NCBI GenBank assembly: GCA_963656825.1 | Contig: CAVKJG010000003.1 | Coordinates: forward strand, 1-64,000 | Source of the DNA: CAG-841 sp963656825 | GTDB taxonomy: Bacteria; Bacillota; Clostridia; Oscillospirales; CAG-272 | Length of the DNA: 64,000 nucleotides | Reading direction: 5' to 3' | Shown: piece by piece, positions 49,561 through 58,239 of the stretch | How positions within the stretch are numbered: position 1 is the first letter of the stretch | Layout: each line of letters opens with the position of its first letter | Translations under genes and position numbers: made by a program | The notes under the pieces: model-generated | Seen by the model: only the letters and a program-made list of their open reading frames with translations | What the model was told of the DNA's origin: nothing | Databases searched by the model: none

Positions 49561-50830
49561 TTGCTTTAAGCCTGCTTATGCCCTTTCGGAGCATATCCAG
49601 CAGCGTATACATTGTAATAAGTCCGAGCGCGATAGCCCCTGCAACCATCAGCGTGGAATTAAGCGCCGAGCTTGCGAGCGGATCGCCGCTTATAAGATAA
49701 TAAACGGCGCGATAAATTCCCGCTCCGGGCACAAGAGGAATTATTCCGCAGATAAGAAATATCGTTTCGGGAGCCTTGAGAAGTCTTGCGAAAATATAAG
49801 CGAAAAGCTCTGCAAGCAGTGCGCCGAGAAACGCTCCCCATACGTCGCCAAGCCCGTTATAAAAGCCGAAAAGATTGGCTGTCCAGCCCATCGCCGCCGT
49901 AAAAGCGGAGGCAACTATAAACTTTTTCGGCACATCGAGCAGAAAGGAAAAGCCGACAATAGAGAAAGCCGCCGCCGCAAAGCCAACCGCGTATCCGACA
50001 AAGCCCTCTCTTGTTATGCTTGTTATAAAGCCAATCGTTTCGGGAGCAACTCCGACCTTACGGCAGAAGAATATTCCGGCGCCGACGCCCACGGCGACAG
50101 CCGCGGCTATCATAAACGCTTCAACCATTCTCGCGCAGGCGGAGATAAAGTCGCCCTGAAGCACGTCGCGCACGGCGTTCGTTATGGCAACCCCGGGGAC
50201 AAGCGGCATTATTCCGCCGACGATTATATACTGCGGATGAAGCTCCGTTCCCGTTTTCATCGCACCGTACACGCACAGAAGCGAAACCACGGTTATCGTC
50301 GCCGCGCAAAGCACGTCGCACAGAAAATCCATACCTATGAATTTTCTCAGGTAATAATTTTCAAACGACATTACAAGCCCCGCAAGAAGCGCAACCGCGG
50401 CGTCCGCAAGCGAGCCTCCGTAAAGCAGGGAAAACATACTCGTAGCGAGCATAACGCCTATCAGCTTCATTGCGATACCGTAGATATGCTCGTTTTTAAT
50501 TTTTTCAAGGCGGGATTTTGCCTCGTCAAGAGTTATTTTCCCTCCGCAGAAATCACGTGAAACATTGTTTACAAGATATATTTTGGAAAGGTTGTTCGAT
50601 CCCGGCGCGATTCTGCGCGTTACCGAAAGCGTTTCCTTTTTGTCGTCGGAAAGCGTAACGGTTATTCCCGTCGGCAGAACAAATGCGTCCGCCTGAGAAA
50701 AGCCCGTCGTCTGAAGTATTCTCGATATGGTGTCCTCAACGCGATGAGTTTCCGCGCCCGCGCTCATCATTATCTGTCCCGCGAGTATAGCCATATCGAC
50801 AAGCTCGCGGTAATAAAACGAATCTTCCAT
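49556..50830 (-). CDS. ThrE-type threonine/serine exporter (fused two-domain)
   Basis: 424 residues from ATG 50830 (CGGAGGGACA site; the in-frame ATG 50854 overlaps the ppx end and is less likely). An N-terminal DUF1212/YjjP domain begins with MSAGAETHRVEDTI (near residue 25), with an amphipathic segment and about five membrane helices, followed by a C-terminal YjjB-like DUF3815 domain with about five more, starting near residue 275. Fused full-length versions export Thr/Ser or other small metabolites. It follows ppx. Confidence 0.85.
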   Translation of the reverse strand: MEDSFYYRELVDMAILAGQIMMSAGAETHRVEDTISRILQTTGFSQADAFVLPTGITVTLSDDKKETLSVTRRIAPGSNNLSKIYLVNNVSRDFCGGKITLDEAKSRLEKIKNEHIYGIAMKLIGVMLATSMFSLLYGGSLADAAVALLAGLVMSFENYYLRKFIGMDFLCDVLCAATITVVSLLCVYGAMKTGTELHPQYIIVGGIMPLVPGVAITNAVRDVLQGDFISACARMVEAFMIAAAVAVGVGAGIFFCRKVGVAPETIGFITSITREGFVGYAVGFAAAAFSIVGFSFLLDVPKKFIVASAFTAAMGWTANLFGFYNGLGDVWGAFLGALLAELFAYIFARLLKAPETIFLICGIIPLVPGAGIYRAVYYLISGDPLASSALNSTLMVAGAIALGLITMYTLLDMLRKGISRLKAK

Positions 50831-50843
50831 TGTCCCTCCGAAT

Positions 50844-51794
50844 TTATTTTGCATTTTTTCTTTCTTCGATTATCCGCGCGACAAAGCCCTCGCGCACTCC
50901 GGCTCCGCTTATTACAAGCTTTTCCGTGCCGCAGTATTTTATTATCTCACAGAGAGCGACCGTACCCGGAGCGACCGTCGCCACCCTGTCCGGAGCGTAT
51001 CGTTTTATCGCCGCGCCGCCGTCGGAGCACACCGTGTCGCAAACGGAAAGCATATCCTTCGCCGTCATTTCAAAGCCGTCAAGCGAGGAGGTGTTCAGCC
51101 TTGCGCCCATAAAAATTCTGGCTGCGGCTCTCGCCGTTCCGCCGATAAGATAAGCCGTTCCGCCCACTCCCGAAAATTCGGGGTGAGCCGACAGCAGTCC
51201 GTTTACATAATCCTTTATGTTCTCCGCTTCCTCTCCGGTCACGGAAAGAGGCGCTTTCACATATTTTTTTGAAAGCGCAAGACAGCCTATCGGAAAGCTG
51301 TGGGCATTCTGCTTTTTGCCGTCCGCAAAGCTTACCGTTTCCGTGCTTCCGCCGCCCATATCGACCGTCACTCCCCTTGCGGCAAGCGAGCCTTCGAAAC
51401 GCTTTTGCGTTGCGTAAAAATCAAGCTCCGCCTCTTCATCTCCCGATATGACGGTGATCTGTGTTCCGAGCCGTCTTTTTATCGAAGCCAGCACCTTATC
51501 GGTATTTGAAAGTCCGCGCAGACTTGCCGTCGCAAACGCAAAGAAATCGTCTGCCGGCAGAGAATTTGCCCTTGCAAGATATTCGCGCAGAACGGCAAAA
51601 AGTCTTCCCTCTCCGTCCGGAGAAAGCCTTCCGCCCGAGGTATACGCCGCAAGCCCGAGCATACTCCGCGCGGAATCGCATACGGAAAATTCTCCCGTTT
51701 CGGTGTTTACATCATATATATTCATTCTGACGCTGTTCGCGCCTATATCCACCACCGCAATTTTTTCGGTGGGATCAAAAAACGTGTCTTTCAT
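50844..51794 (-). CDS. ppx: Exopolyphosphatase / Ppx-GppA family
   Basis: A 316-residue ASKHA-fold phosphatase hydrolysing polyphosphate or the ppGpp precursor. Phosphate-binding motifs VVDIGANSVRMNIYDV at the N-terminus and VDMGGGSTETVSF near residue 140 (DxGGGS) are intact. It is shorter than E. coli Ppx/GppA and lacks the C-terminal HD-like domain, as is usual in Firmicutes. ATG 51794 overlaps the DUF2500 stop (ATGA), with no other site, so it is translationally coupled. Confidence 0.9.
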   Translation of the reverse strand: MKDTFFDPTEKIAVVDIGANSVRMNIYDVNTETGEFSVCDSARSMLGLAAYTSGGRLSPDGEGRLFAVLREYLARANSLPADDFFAFATASLRGLSNTDKVLASIKRRLGTQITVISGDEEAELDFYATQKRFEGSLAARGVTVDMGGGSTETVSFADGKKQNAHSFPIGCLALSKKYVKAPLSVTGEEAENIKDYVNGLLSAHPEFSGVGGTAYLIGGTARAAARIFMGARLNTSSLDGFEMTAKDMLSVCDTVCSDGGAAIKRYAPDRVATVAPGTVALCEIIKYCGTEKLVISGAGVREGFVARIIEERKNAK

Positions 51795-52117
51795 ATAACA
51801 AAAGAAATGAACTCCGCGCCGCGAACCGTTATCGTTCCCTCATCGCCTTCGGCAAAATACAGATACGCGTCGGACGATACACGATACTCTGCTCTGTCGC
51901 CGGTCTTGTATTCAAACGTTATGAAATACGTCTTTGCCTTTTCCGACACGGCGCAGCTCCTTTTGGAAACCACCCTTGCCGGCGCCGATATTCTCGGCAG
52001 CGAAAAGCTCTTTTTCGAGCCGCCGACAGCACGCGCTACGGTTATCGTCATTATAACGATCGCCGCGGCAAAGCAGACAAACACAAATATCCCGCCGATG
52101 CTGGAAGCGTAGTTCAT
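51791..52117 (-). CDS. DUF2500 membrane-anchored protein
   Basis: 108 residues: one N-terminal membrane helix (about 8-30) and a small beta domain with the DUF2500 pattern ARVVSKRS ... YFITFEYKTGDRAEYRV ... EGDEGTITVRG. The role of this family is unknown. GGAGGTTGAG precedes ATG 52117. First gene of the DUF2500-ppx-thrE unit. Confidence 0.85.
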   Translation of the reverse strand: MNYASSIGGIFVFVCFAAAIVIMTITVARAVGGSKKSFSLPRISAPARVVSKRSCAVSEKAKTYFITFEYKTGDRAEYRVSSDAYLYFAEGDEGTITVRGAEFISFVI

Positions 52118-52148
52118 TTCTCAACCTCCGGAAAATGATTGCCCTATG

Positions 52149-52177
52149 ATTATACACCATAAAAACAAAAATCGCAA
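52149..52177 (-). promoter_or_regulatory. Promoter for the DUF2500-ppx-thrE unit
   Basis: On the minus strand, TTGCGA (52177-52172), 17 bp and TATAAT (52154-52149). The -35 is weak. Confidence 0.5.
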
Positions 52178-52251
52178 TAGAAATACGAAAAAGTACTTGC
52201 TCTGCGGAATATAATTTTATAAACGCTGAAAACGGAGGCTTTTTACACAAA

Positions 52252-52944
52252 ATGATGGGCATTTTTTCGGCACTTATGTCGAATTTTCTTTACCTGTTTC
52301 TGAAAATCTCATATTCTCAAAGCTTTCCTCCGCCGCTTTCGCCGAAGGAGGAGGAAGAATGTTTTGAAAAAATGCGCCGCGGCGATTCCGCCGCGCGCGG
52401 AAAGCTTATAGAGCATAATCTGCGGCTTGTGGCGCATATAGTCAAAAAATACTATTCGATGTCCAAAAATCAGGACGATCTTATCTCCATCGGCACGATA
52501 GGACTTATAAAAGCCATAGACACCTTTGACAGCCGCAACGGAACACGCTTTGCAACATACGCAAGCAAATGTCTGCAAAATGAAATCCTTATGCATTTCC
52601 GTTCTCAGAAAAAGACCGCGTGCGAGGTCAGCATAAGCGAGCCGATAGACATTGACAAGGACGGGAATCCGCTTACATATATCGATGTTATCAGCACGGA
52701 GGACACGATCGCCGACGATATCGACAGCAAAATAAAAACCGTAAAAGCCAAAAAGGCGATCCTTACAGTGCTCGACGAAAGAGAAAGAGAAATCATCATC
52801 CTGCGGTACGGACTCGGCGGAGCGCGCGCCATAACTCAGCGCGAGGTCGCCGAGAAGCTCGGAATTTCCCGTTCATATGTTTCGAGAATAGAAAAATCGG
52901 CGCTGAAAAAGATGAGCGGATATCTTTCCTCCGGAATATTCTGA
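52252..52944 (+). CDS. sigK: RNA polymerase sporulation sigma factor K (pro-form)
   Basis: A 230-residue sigma-70-family factor for the late mother-cell programme. Residues 1-25 are a hydrophobic pro-sequence (IFSALMSNFLYLFLKISYS), then FPPPLSPKEEE, the site region cleaved in pro-sigma-K. Region 2 (IEHNLRLVAHIVKKYY, DDLISIGTIGLIKAIDTFD, GTRFATYASKCLQNEILM) and region 4 (LDEREREIIILRYGL, TQREVAEKLGISRSYVSRIEKSA) are complete. The SISEPIDIDKDGNPLTYIDV segment is typical of SigK. The gene is uninterrupted (no skin element). The best ribosome binding site (GGAGG) is 13 bp from ATG 52252, which is long. Confidence 0.93.
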   Translation: MMGIFSALMSNFLYLFLKISYSQSFPPPLSPKEEEECFEKMRRGDSAARGKLIEHNLRLVAHIVKKYYSMSKNQDDLISIGTIGLIKAIDTFDSRNGTRFATYASKCLQNEILMHFRSQKKTACEVSISEPIDIDKDGNPLTYIDVISTEDTIADDIDSKIKTVKAKKAILTVLDEREREIIILRYGLGGARAITQREVAEKLGISRSYVSRIEKSALKKMSGYLSSGIF

Positions 52945-52962
52945 TATACGGCGGCATATATC
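52934..52962 (+). promoter_or_regulatory. Possible sigma-E-type promoter for the SipL-like gene
   Basis: GAATATT (52934-52940), 14 bp and CATATATC (52955-52962) resemble the sigma-E consensus, and the spoIVA/SipL partners are sigma-E genes in model species. Overlaps the end of sigK. No sigma-A alternative was seen. Confidence 0.35.
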
Positions 52963-53053
52963 TTATACCGGATAAATAAAACTTTGACCGTCGACGGCGG
53001 CGAAGAGGAAAAAACATCTTGAAAAAATCCGTCGGGAAAGAGGTTATATATTT

Positions 53054-54634
53054 ATGTTCAGTTACACAGACGACGGCGCAAAGAACTGCGTCGTGATAAA
53101 AACCTTTGAGGATACTGTAATAAAAGAGGTAAATGCGGATTGCACACTTCCCGATTATCTTCCGGACGTAAGCAGAATACTCCGCGCCGATGCAAGAGTA
53201 TGCCGTGCGGGAAAATACATAAACGGAAGCTCTCTCGAATATGACGGCACGGTAAACTTTTCAATTATCTATTCAACAGCCGACGGAATAGTAAAAAATG
53301 CGGAATTCTCCTCCGATTACGGCGGCAGTATGCCGCTCGGTGATTTTTCCGGCGACTGCTCGGTCGACGCGGACACAGAGCTTGATTCCGTAACAGTGCG
53401 TCTTCAAAATCCGCGCAGGCTCAGTGCAAAGGCGCGCGTTTCCGTATCGGCGCAGATAAACTGCCTTGACTGCGCCACTCCCGCCGTGACGGGAAAATGC
53501 GGCGATGACGATATAAGATGCAAAACGGAAAATATAGACTGCTGCTTCGGCATCGAAGCCTCGGACACCGATGTTGCCGTAAGCGAGGACATTGCCATAG
53601 CTTCTCCGCTTCCGGCGATCGACGAGATAGTCAGCGTATTTCTCGATCCTTATCTTTATGAAATAAAAGCCGGCGACGGCGTGATAAGCTATAAGGGCAA
53701 TGCCGTTGCAAACATTCTTTACAGCGCCGCAGAAGAAGATCCCCCCGCGCCGAAAACATACGTTTCTCTGCTCCGCAGAATACCCGTTTCGGGCGAGGCG
53801 ATCGCCGAAGGCACTACGGAAAACTGCGTATGCACGGGAAATATCTGCATAACAAATCTTGCATACAGAAAGGCGGCGGACGCGAGCGGCGAGGACAGAA
53901 CTATCGAAACGGATTTTTCCTATTCGGTATATTTTGACGCTTACAAAAACGTAAAAAGCGAAATAACAACCGATATGTACTCGACAGAATACGAAAGCTC
54001 AACGGAAATGAAAACCCTTTCCTATCGCTGTGCCGTAAGCGGAAAAAGCTTTAACTTTTCCGATTCCGCCTGCACGGAGCTGCCCGACGATGCCCTTACT
54101 ACCGTCACCGCGATAAGAGCCGGCGCCACCGTCACGGGCGCGGAAAAATCGGGCGGAAGGCTTGTATTTACCGGCAATACCGAAATTTATGCAATACTTT
54201 CCGACGGCGGAGTTTATATGGGCAAGATGTTTTCTTCTCCGTTCCGCGCCGAAACCGATGCCGCTGCGATCCCCGACGATTTTGATTTTTCCGCAAACGC
54301 CTCCGTTATAGATATAAAGGGCAGAACCGCCGACGGCAGGCTCTGCGCCGATATGGAAATAATGATAAGCTATATTGTTTTCCGCAAAAAGGAATGTAAC
54401 TCGGTTTCGGTTCTTTCAATTATGTGCGACAAGCCGCGAAAAACGGAAGACAGCGCAAAAATAATTATGTATTACCCATCCAAAAACGAAACCCTTTGGG
54501 ATATTGCCAAAAAATACGGTACGACTGAAGCGGAAATAGCTTCGGCAAACGGACTTTCCGGCGAACCCGACGGAAGCGTACTTATGATACCGTCAAAAGC
54601 CGCCAAAGCACCGATATATACAAAAATAATATAG
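53054..54634 (+). CDS. SPOCS/DUF3794-LysM protein, SipL-like
   Basis: A 526-residue protein with three DUF3794 (SPOCS) beta domains (about 15-150, 165-300, 320-450) and a C-terminal LysM (about 470-518: YYPSKNETLWDIAKKYG, then GSVLMIPS). This is the architecture of SipL, which tethers SpoIVA in the Clostridium coat/exosporium basement layer. The domain starts with KTFEDTVIKEVNADCTLPDYLPDVSRIL-type sequence. GAAAGAGG precedes ATG 53054. It follows sigK in the same direction, consistent with a mother-cell sporulation role. Confidence 0.87.
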   Translation: MFSYTDDGAKNCVVIKTFEDTVIKEVNADCTLPDYLPDVSRILRADARVCRAGKYINGSSLEYDGTVNFSIIYSTADGIVKNAEFSSDYGGSMPLGDFSGDCSVDADTELDSVTVRLQNPRRLSAKARVSVSAQINCLDCATPAVTGKCGDDDIRCKTENIDCCFGIEASDTDVAVSEDIAIASPLPAIDEIVSVFLDPYLYEIKAGDGVISYKGNAVANILYSAAEEDPPAPKTYVSLLRRIPVSGEAIAEGTTENCVCTGNICITNLAYRKAADASGEDRTIETDFSYSVYFDAYKNVKSEITTDMYSTEYESSTEMKTLSYRCAVSGKSFNFSDSACTELPDDALTTVTAIRAGATVTGAEKSGGRLVFTGNTEIYAILSDGGVYMGKMFSSPFRAETDAAAIPDDFDFSANASVIDIKGRTADGRLCADMEIMISYIVFRKKECNSVSVLSIMCDKPRKTEDSAKIIMYYPSKNETLWDIAKKYGTTEAEIASANGLSGEPDGSVLMIPSKAAKAPIYTKII

Positions 54635-54669
54635 CACAACAGCCGCACTGAAAAGTGCGGCTGTTGTGC
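54634..54669 (+). terminator. Perfect 16-bp hairpin with GAAA tetraloop
   Basis: GCACAACAGCCGCACT (54634-54649), GAAA, and its exact complement (54654-54669). The following TTAAAAATTT is a poor U-tract, but the stem starts within the stop region of the SipL-like gene and is exceptionally stable. Confidence 0.8.
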
Positions 54670-54710
54670 TTAAAAATTTATTGCAATGCAATTACAAAGC
54701 TTATTTTGCT

Positions 54711-54785
54711 TTTTTAATAAGCTCTGTCTGTGCAGATACTAAAAAATCTGTATATCGTCCCCGATAATTAAAGTTTCTTTTGCCT
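54711..54785 (-). repeat. Dispersed AT-rich intergenic repeat, copy 1
   Basis: Read on the minus strand: GGCAAAAGAAACTTTAATT, then ATCGGGGACGATATACAG, then ATTTTTTAGTATCTGCACAG and ACAGAGCTTATTAAAAAAGC. It matches 63661-63734 and 63735-63799 closely on the opposite strand. It sits between convergent gene ends. Confidence 0.85.
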
Positions 54786-54809
54786 ACTTTTCTTTTCCAA
54801 AGAAAAGTA
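54786..54809 (-). terminator. Hairpin after proS
   Basis: ACTTTTCTTT / AAAGAAAAGT with a short loop, just after the proS stop; no extended U-tract. A related hairpin occurs at 63638-63660, also beside a repeat copy. Confidence 0.5.
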
Positions 54810-54812
54810 CGG

Positions 54813-56534
54813 TCATTCGTATTGGGCGAGCATTTCGCTGACTACCTCGCGGAGCTTGCCTGCCGCCTCGTCTGTGGCAACGTCATATTTTGCACTCTTG
54901 TCTCTGTACGATATCTCAATAACGCCGCGCTCGCACGTCTTGGGGCTGACGACCGCTCTCACGGGAATACCGTAAAGATCCGCGTCCGCGAACATAACGC
55001 CGGGACGGATATCTCTGTCGTCGTAAAGCACCTCAACGCCGAGCTTTTCAAGATCCGCGCAAAGCTTTTCGGCTGTCTTTGTAACGTTTTCATCGTCCGA
55101 GCGGAGATTGCAGACCTCAACCTGCCACGGAGCTATGCTCATAGGCCAGACAGGACCGTAATCGTCATGGCTTTCTTCGCAGATGGACGCGGCAAGTCTG
55201 CCCACGCCGATACCGTAGCAGCCCATAACGGGATTCTGCGTTTCGCCGTTCTTGTCTATATATTCCATACCCATAGACTTTGTGTATTTTGTTCCGAGCT
55301 GGAATATGTTGCCAATCTCAATGCCTTTTTTAATAGTTATCGAATGCTTGCCGCAAACTGGGCAGATGCCGCCTTCGGTTGCTTTCGCAACGCTTGTATA
55401 TTCAACGTCGCCTATGTCGCGGGCAATATTGAGACCTTTGAAGTGAGTATCGTCTTTGTTCGCGCCGGCAACAAGAGAATTTATACCCTTAAGGGATTCG
55501 TCATATACAACGGTAACATTTTCGGGAAGTCCGAGCGGACCTATAAATCCGGGGTGAACGCCCATAGCCTCCGTAACTGTCGCGGGGTGAACCTCGGCGC
55601 AGAGATAATTGCGGAGCTTTGTTTCGTTTATTTCAAGATCGCCGCGAACGAAAACGATAACAAGCGAATCGTCCGCATTGCGCTGATAAAGCACCGCCTT
55701 GCAGGAGCGCTCTTTCGGGGCATGAAGATAATTGCACACATCCTCTATCGTTTTCTGATGCGGGGTGTAAACCTCTTCAAGCGGTTCGATTTCACATTCG
55801 TGATTGTGAACTATGCAATCCGCAGCTTCCATATTGGATCTGTAATCACATTCGGAGCAGATGACAAGCGTGTCCTCGCCGATGTCGGAAAGGAGCATAA
55901 ATTCATGGGATACGCTTCCGCCCATCATACCGGAATCGCTTTTTACCGCAACGAAATTTTTTACTCCGCAACGACGGAAGATGCGGTTATAGGCTTCGTA
56001 GCATTCTTCGTAATAGCTGAGAAGATCCTCCCACGAGGTATGGAAGGAGTACGCGTCCTTCATTGTGAATTCTCTTACGCGGATAAGACCGCCGCGCGCA
56101 CGGGGCTCATCGCGGAATTTTGTCTGTATCTGATAAATCATATAAGGGAATTTCGTATATGTCTGCGCCGCAACGCGCGCAAGATGCACGGCTGCTTCCT
56201 CGTGCGTCATACCGAGAACCATATCCGAACCGTTTCTGTCTTTGAAACGGAGTAGCTCGCTGCCTATAGAATCATATCTGCCGGATTCTTTCCATATCGA
56301 CGCGGGCATTGCGACGGGGAAAAGCACCTCCTGACCGCCGATCCTGTCCATTTCCTCGCGCAGAATATTTTCGATTTTTCTCGTTATGCGCTTTGTCGAG
56401 GGGAAAAGCGAAAAAATACCCGTTCCGACCTGCTTTATATATCCGCCGCGCACCATCAGCGCATGACTTGCGATCTGACAGTCGGCGGGAGCTTCCTTGA
56501 AATGCTCGCCCAAAAGTTTTGAAACCTTCATCAT
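54813..56534 (-). CDS. proS: Prolyl-tRNA synthetase (bacterial ProS type)
   Basis: Class II synthetase charging tRNA-Pro, 573 residues, the length of the bacterial form with the editing insertion. Motif 2 region FRDEPRARGGLIRVREFTMKDAYSFH near residue 140, TxE-like LGMTHEEAAVHLAR near residue 105, the insertion domain (about 225-380), motif 3 GCYGIGVGRLAASICEE near residue 443, and an anticodon domain at the C-terminus. Start ATG 56534 has AAAAGGACG 12 bp upstream; ATG 56531 is possible. Confidence 0.96.
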   Translation of the reverse strand: MMKVSKLLGEHFKEAPADCQIASHALMVRGGYIKQVGTGIFSLFPSTKRITRKIENILREEMDRIGGQEVLFPVAMPASIWKESGRYDSIGSELLRFKDRNGSDMVLGMTHEEAAVHLARVAAQTYTKFPYMIYQIQTKFRDEPRARGGLIRVREFTMKDAYSFHTSWEDLLSYYEECYEAYNRIFRRCGVKNFVAVKSDSGMMGGSVSHEFMLLSDIGEDTLVICSECDYRSNMEAADCIVHNHECEIEPLEEVYTPHQKTIEDVCNYLHAPKERSCKAVLYQRNADDSLVIVFVRGDLEINETKLRNYLCAEVHPATVTEAMGVHPGFIGPLGLPENVTVVYDESLKGINSLVAGANKDDTHFKGLNIARDIGDVEYTSVAKATEGGICPVCGKHSITIKKGIEIGNIFQLGTKYTKSMGMEYIDKNGETQNPVMGCYGIGVGRLAASICEESHDDYGPVWPMSIAPWQVEVCNLRSDDENVTKTAEKLCADLEKLGVEVLYDDRDIRPGVMFADADLYGIPVRAVVSPKTCERGVIEISYRDKSAKYDVATDEAAGKLREVVSEMLAQYE

Positions 56535-56568
56535 AAAAATAAACGTCCTTTTTTAAGTGTTACAAAAT

Positions 56569-56597
56569 ATTTTAGCACCATATCTTGCTTATGTCAA
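56569..56597 (-). promoter_or_regulatory. Sigma-A promoter for proS
   Basis: On the minus strand, consensus TTGACA (56597-56592), 17 bp and TAAAAT (56574-56569) with extended -10 TGC. No T-box core was found in the 40-nt leader. Confidence 0.7.
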
Positions 56598-56607
56598 CCG
56601 AGCGGAG

Positions 56608-56647
56608 CAAAAAAACGCAGTCCGGACGCTTGAAAAACGTCCGGACT
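56608..56647 (-). terminator. Terminator of the nfeD-slipin operon
   Basis: On the minus strand AGTCCGGACG / CGTCCGGACT with a 9-nt loop, then GCGTTTTTTT. Confidence 0.9.
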
Positions 56648-56658
56648 CCGTAAAATTT

Positions 56659-57591
56659 TTATTCTTTGTCTTTTTTGATAAGCTCTGAAACGGAAGTCGC
56701 AAGTCCCGCGATCGACTGAATTTCACTCGGAATGATTATCTTTGTCGCTTTGCCGTCCGCCGCTTTTTCAAACGCTTCAAGTCCCTTTATGGCTATAACG
56801 GCTTCCGACGGCGCGGCGTCGTTTATCATTTTGATACCCTCCGCGGTAGCCTCCTGAACCTGTCTGATAGCCTCCGCCTCGCCCTCTGCCTGACGGATTT
56901 TTGCTTCCTTTTCGGCTTCGGCAAGAAGTATCTGACGCTGTTTCTGAGCTTCGGCGTCAAGGATCATAGCCTGCTTTTTACCTTCCGCAACAAGAATGGT
57001 GGAATTCTTTTCGCCTTCCGCGCGGAGGATTTGTTCACGGCGCTCGCGTTCGGCTTTCATCTGTTTTTCCATTGCGTCCTGAATTTCTCTCGGCGGAATG
57101 ATGTTTTTAAGCTCAACGCGGGTGACCTTTATACCCCACGGATCCGTCGCTTCGTCAAGAATGGCGCGCATTTTCGTGTTGATTATATCGCGCGAGGTGA
57201 GCGTGCTGTCAAGCTCAAGCTCGCCTATGATGTTACGGAGAGTTGTCGCCGTAAGATTTTCGATTGCCGACATCGGATTTTCCACACCGTAAGCATAAAG
57301 CTTGCAATCGGTTATCTGAAAGAAAACAACCGTATCTATCTGCATTTTTACGTTATCTTTTGTGATAACCGCCTGAGGCTCGAAGTCGGCGACGCGCTCC
57401 ATCAGGGAAACACGCTTTGCGACTCTGTCCACAAACGGCGCCTTTACATGCAGGCCGGTGTGCCATGTCGTGTGATATGTTCCGAGGCGTTCGACAACGC
57501 ATGCGTGAGCCTGCGGAACGATGTGAATGTTTGAGATGATAATCACAAGAATTATTACCGCAATTATTCCCAGAATGATAAGTCCCGTCAT
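56659..57591 (-). CDS. SPFH/band 7 slipin (stomatin-like, QmcA-like)
   Basis: A 310-residue membrane-associated scaffold. N-terminal membrane helix (about 2-22), SPFH domain (about 25-185; VPQAHACVVERLGTYH, VDFEPQAVITKDNV-type start, GELELDSTLTSRD), then an Ala/Glu/Lys-rich coiled coil (about 190-265) and a short C-terminal helix. Such proteins assemble into ring-like membrane domains. It pairs with the NfeD protein encoded 17 bp upstream, the classic slipin-NfeD operon. Confidence 0.92.
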   Translation of the reverse strand: MTGLIILGIIAVIILVIIISNIHIVPQAHACVVERLGTYHTTWHTGLHVKAPFVDRVAKRVSLMERVADFEPQAVITKDNVKMQIDTVVFFQITDCKLYAYGVENPMSAIENLTATTLRNIIGELELDSTLTSRDIINTKMRAILDEATDPWGIKVTRVELKNIIPPREIQDAMEKQMKAERERREQILRAEGEKNSTILVAEGKKQAMILDAEAQKQRQILLAEAEKEAKIRQAEGEAEAIRQVQEATAEGIKMINDAAPSEAVIAIKGLEAFEKAADGKATKIIIPSEIQSIAGLATSVSELIKKDKE

Positions 57592-57608
57592 AAGTTTTAC
57601 CTTCTTTC

Positions 57609-58058
57609 TCAGTTTTCTTTTTTGCAGATGAGCTTTACGCCCTCGATTGCCATTGCCACGACGAGCGCACCCTCGTCAATTGTGATATCGTCGCGTTCCG
57701 AACGCGCCGTCCATATTTTGCCGTCGATTTTCACTGCTCCCGTTGCTGCCACGTTGTCTATTTTTTCAATCACCGTGCCTGTTTTTCCTATTACCGTATC
57801 GGCATTTGTGGGGGAATAACTCACTTTCAGCACTTTTTTGACAAAAGGCTTGAGGAATATCATAAGCAGAACCGATGACACAAGGAACACGGTTATCTGA
57901 AGCCAGAGCGGCAGACTGAAAATCGAAAGCAGAAGCGATATGAGCGCCGACGGTATAAACCATATCGCAACGAGCGCAAAGGTCGAAGCTTCGATAACTA
58001 TTGCCGCTATTGTAACGCCGAGCCATACCCAAGGCATGACCGCAAGTATTTCTTCCAT
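57609..58058 (-). CDS. nfeD: NfeD-family membrane protein
   Basis: A 149-residue short NfeD protein: two to three N-terminal helices (about 5-70) and a C-terminal OB-fold (about 85-147; GKTGTVIEKIDN, GAVKIDGKIWTARSE, GALVVAMAIEGVKL). It lacks the serine protease domain of long NfeD. It partners with slipin in membrane microdomain organisation. AAGGGAGGTAAG precedes ATG 58058. Confidence 0.92.
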   Translation of the reverse strand: MEEILAVMPWVWLGVTIAAIVIEASTFALVAIWFIPSALISLLLSIFSLPLWLQITVFLVSSVLLMIFLKPFVKKVLKVSYSPTNADTVIGKTGTVIEKIDNVAATGAVKIDGKIWTARSERDDITIDEGALVVAMAIEGVKLICKKEN

Positions 58059-58117
58059 AGACTTACCTCCCTTTTCGCATTTGCCGGAAAAGCAATATGC
58101 ACTGTATTTCTGTTATC

Positions 58118-58146
58118 ATTATAGCATCAAATCCGGCTTGTGTAAA
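58118..58146 (-). promoter_or_regulatory. Sigma-A promoter for nfeD-slipin
   Basis: On the minus strand, TTTACA (58146-58141), 17 bp and TATAAT (58123-58118) with extended -10 TGC. Confidence 0.7.
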
Positions 58147-58176
58147 TATATTGTCGCACGATTTTTAATTTAAGTG

Positions 58177-58205
58177 TTGAAAAATACGCAATATGGGAGT
58201 AAAAT
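58177..58205 (+). promoter_or_regulatory. Sigma-A promoter for the M16 pair
   Basis: TTGAAA (58177-58182), 17 bp and TAAAAT (58200-58205). It is divergent from the nfeD promoter, the two -35 boxes being 30 bp apart. Confidence 0.6.
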
Positions 58206-58239
58206 ATATGTAAATCCACAATTATCGAAAGGACAGACA

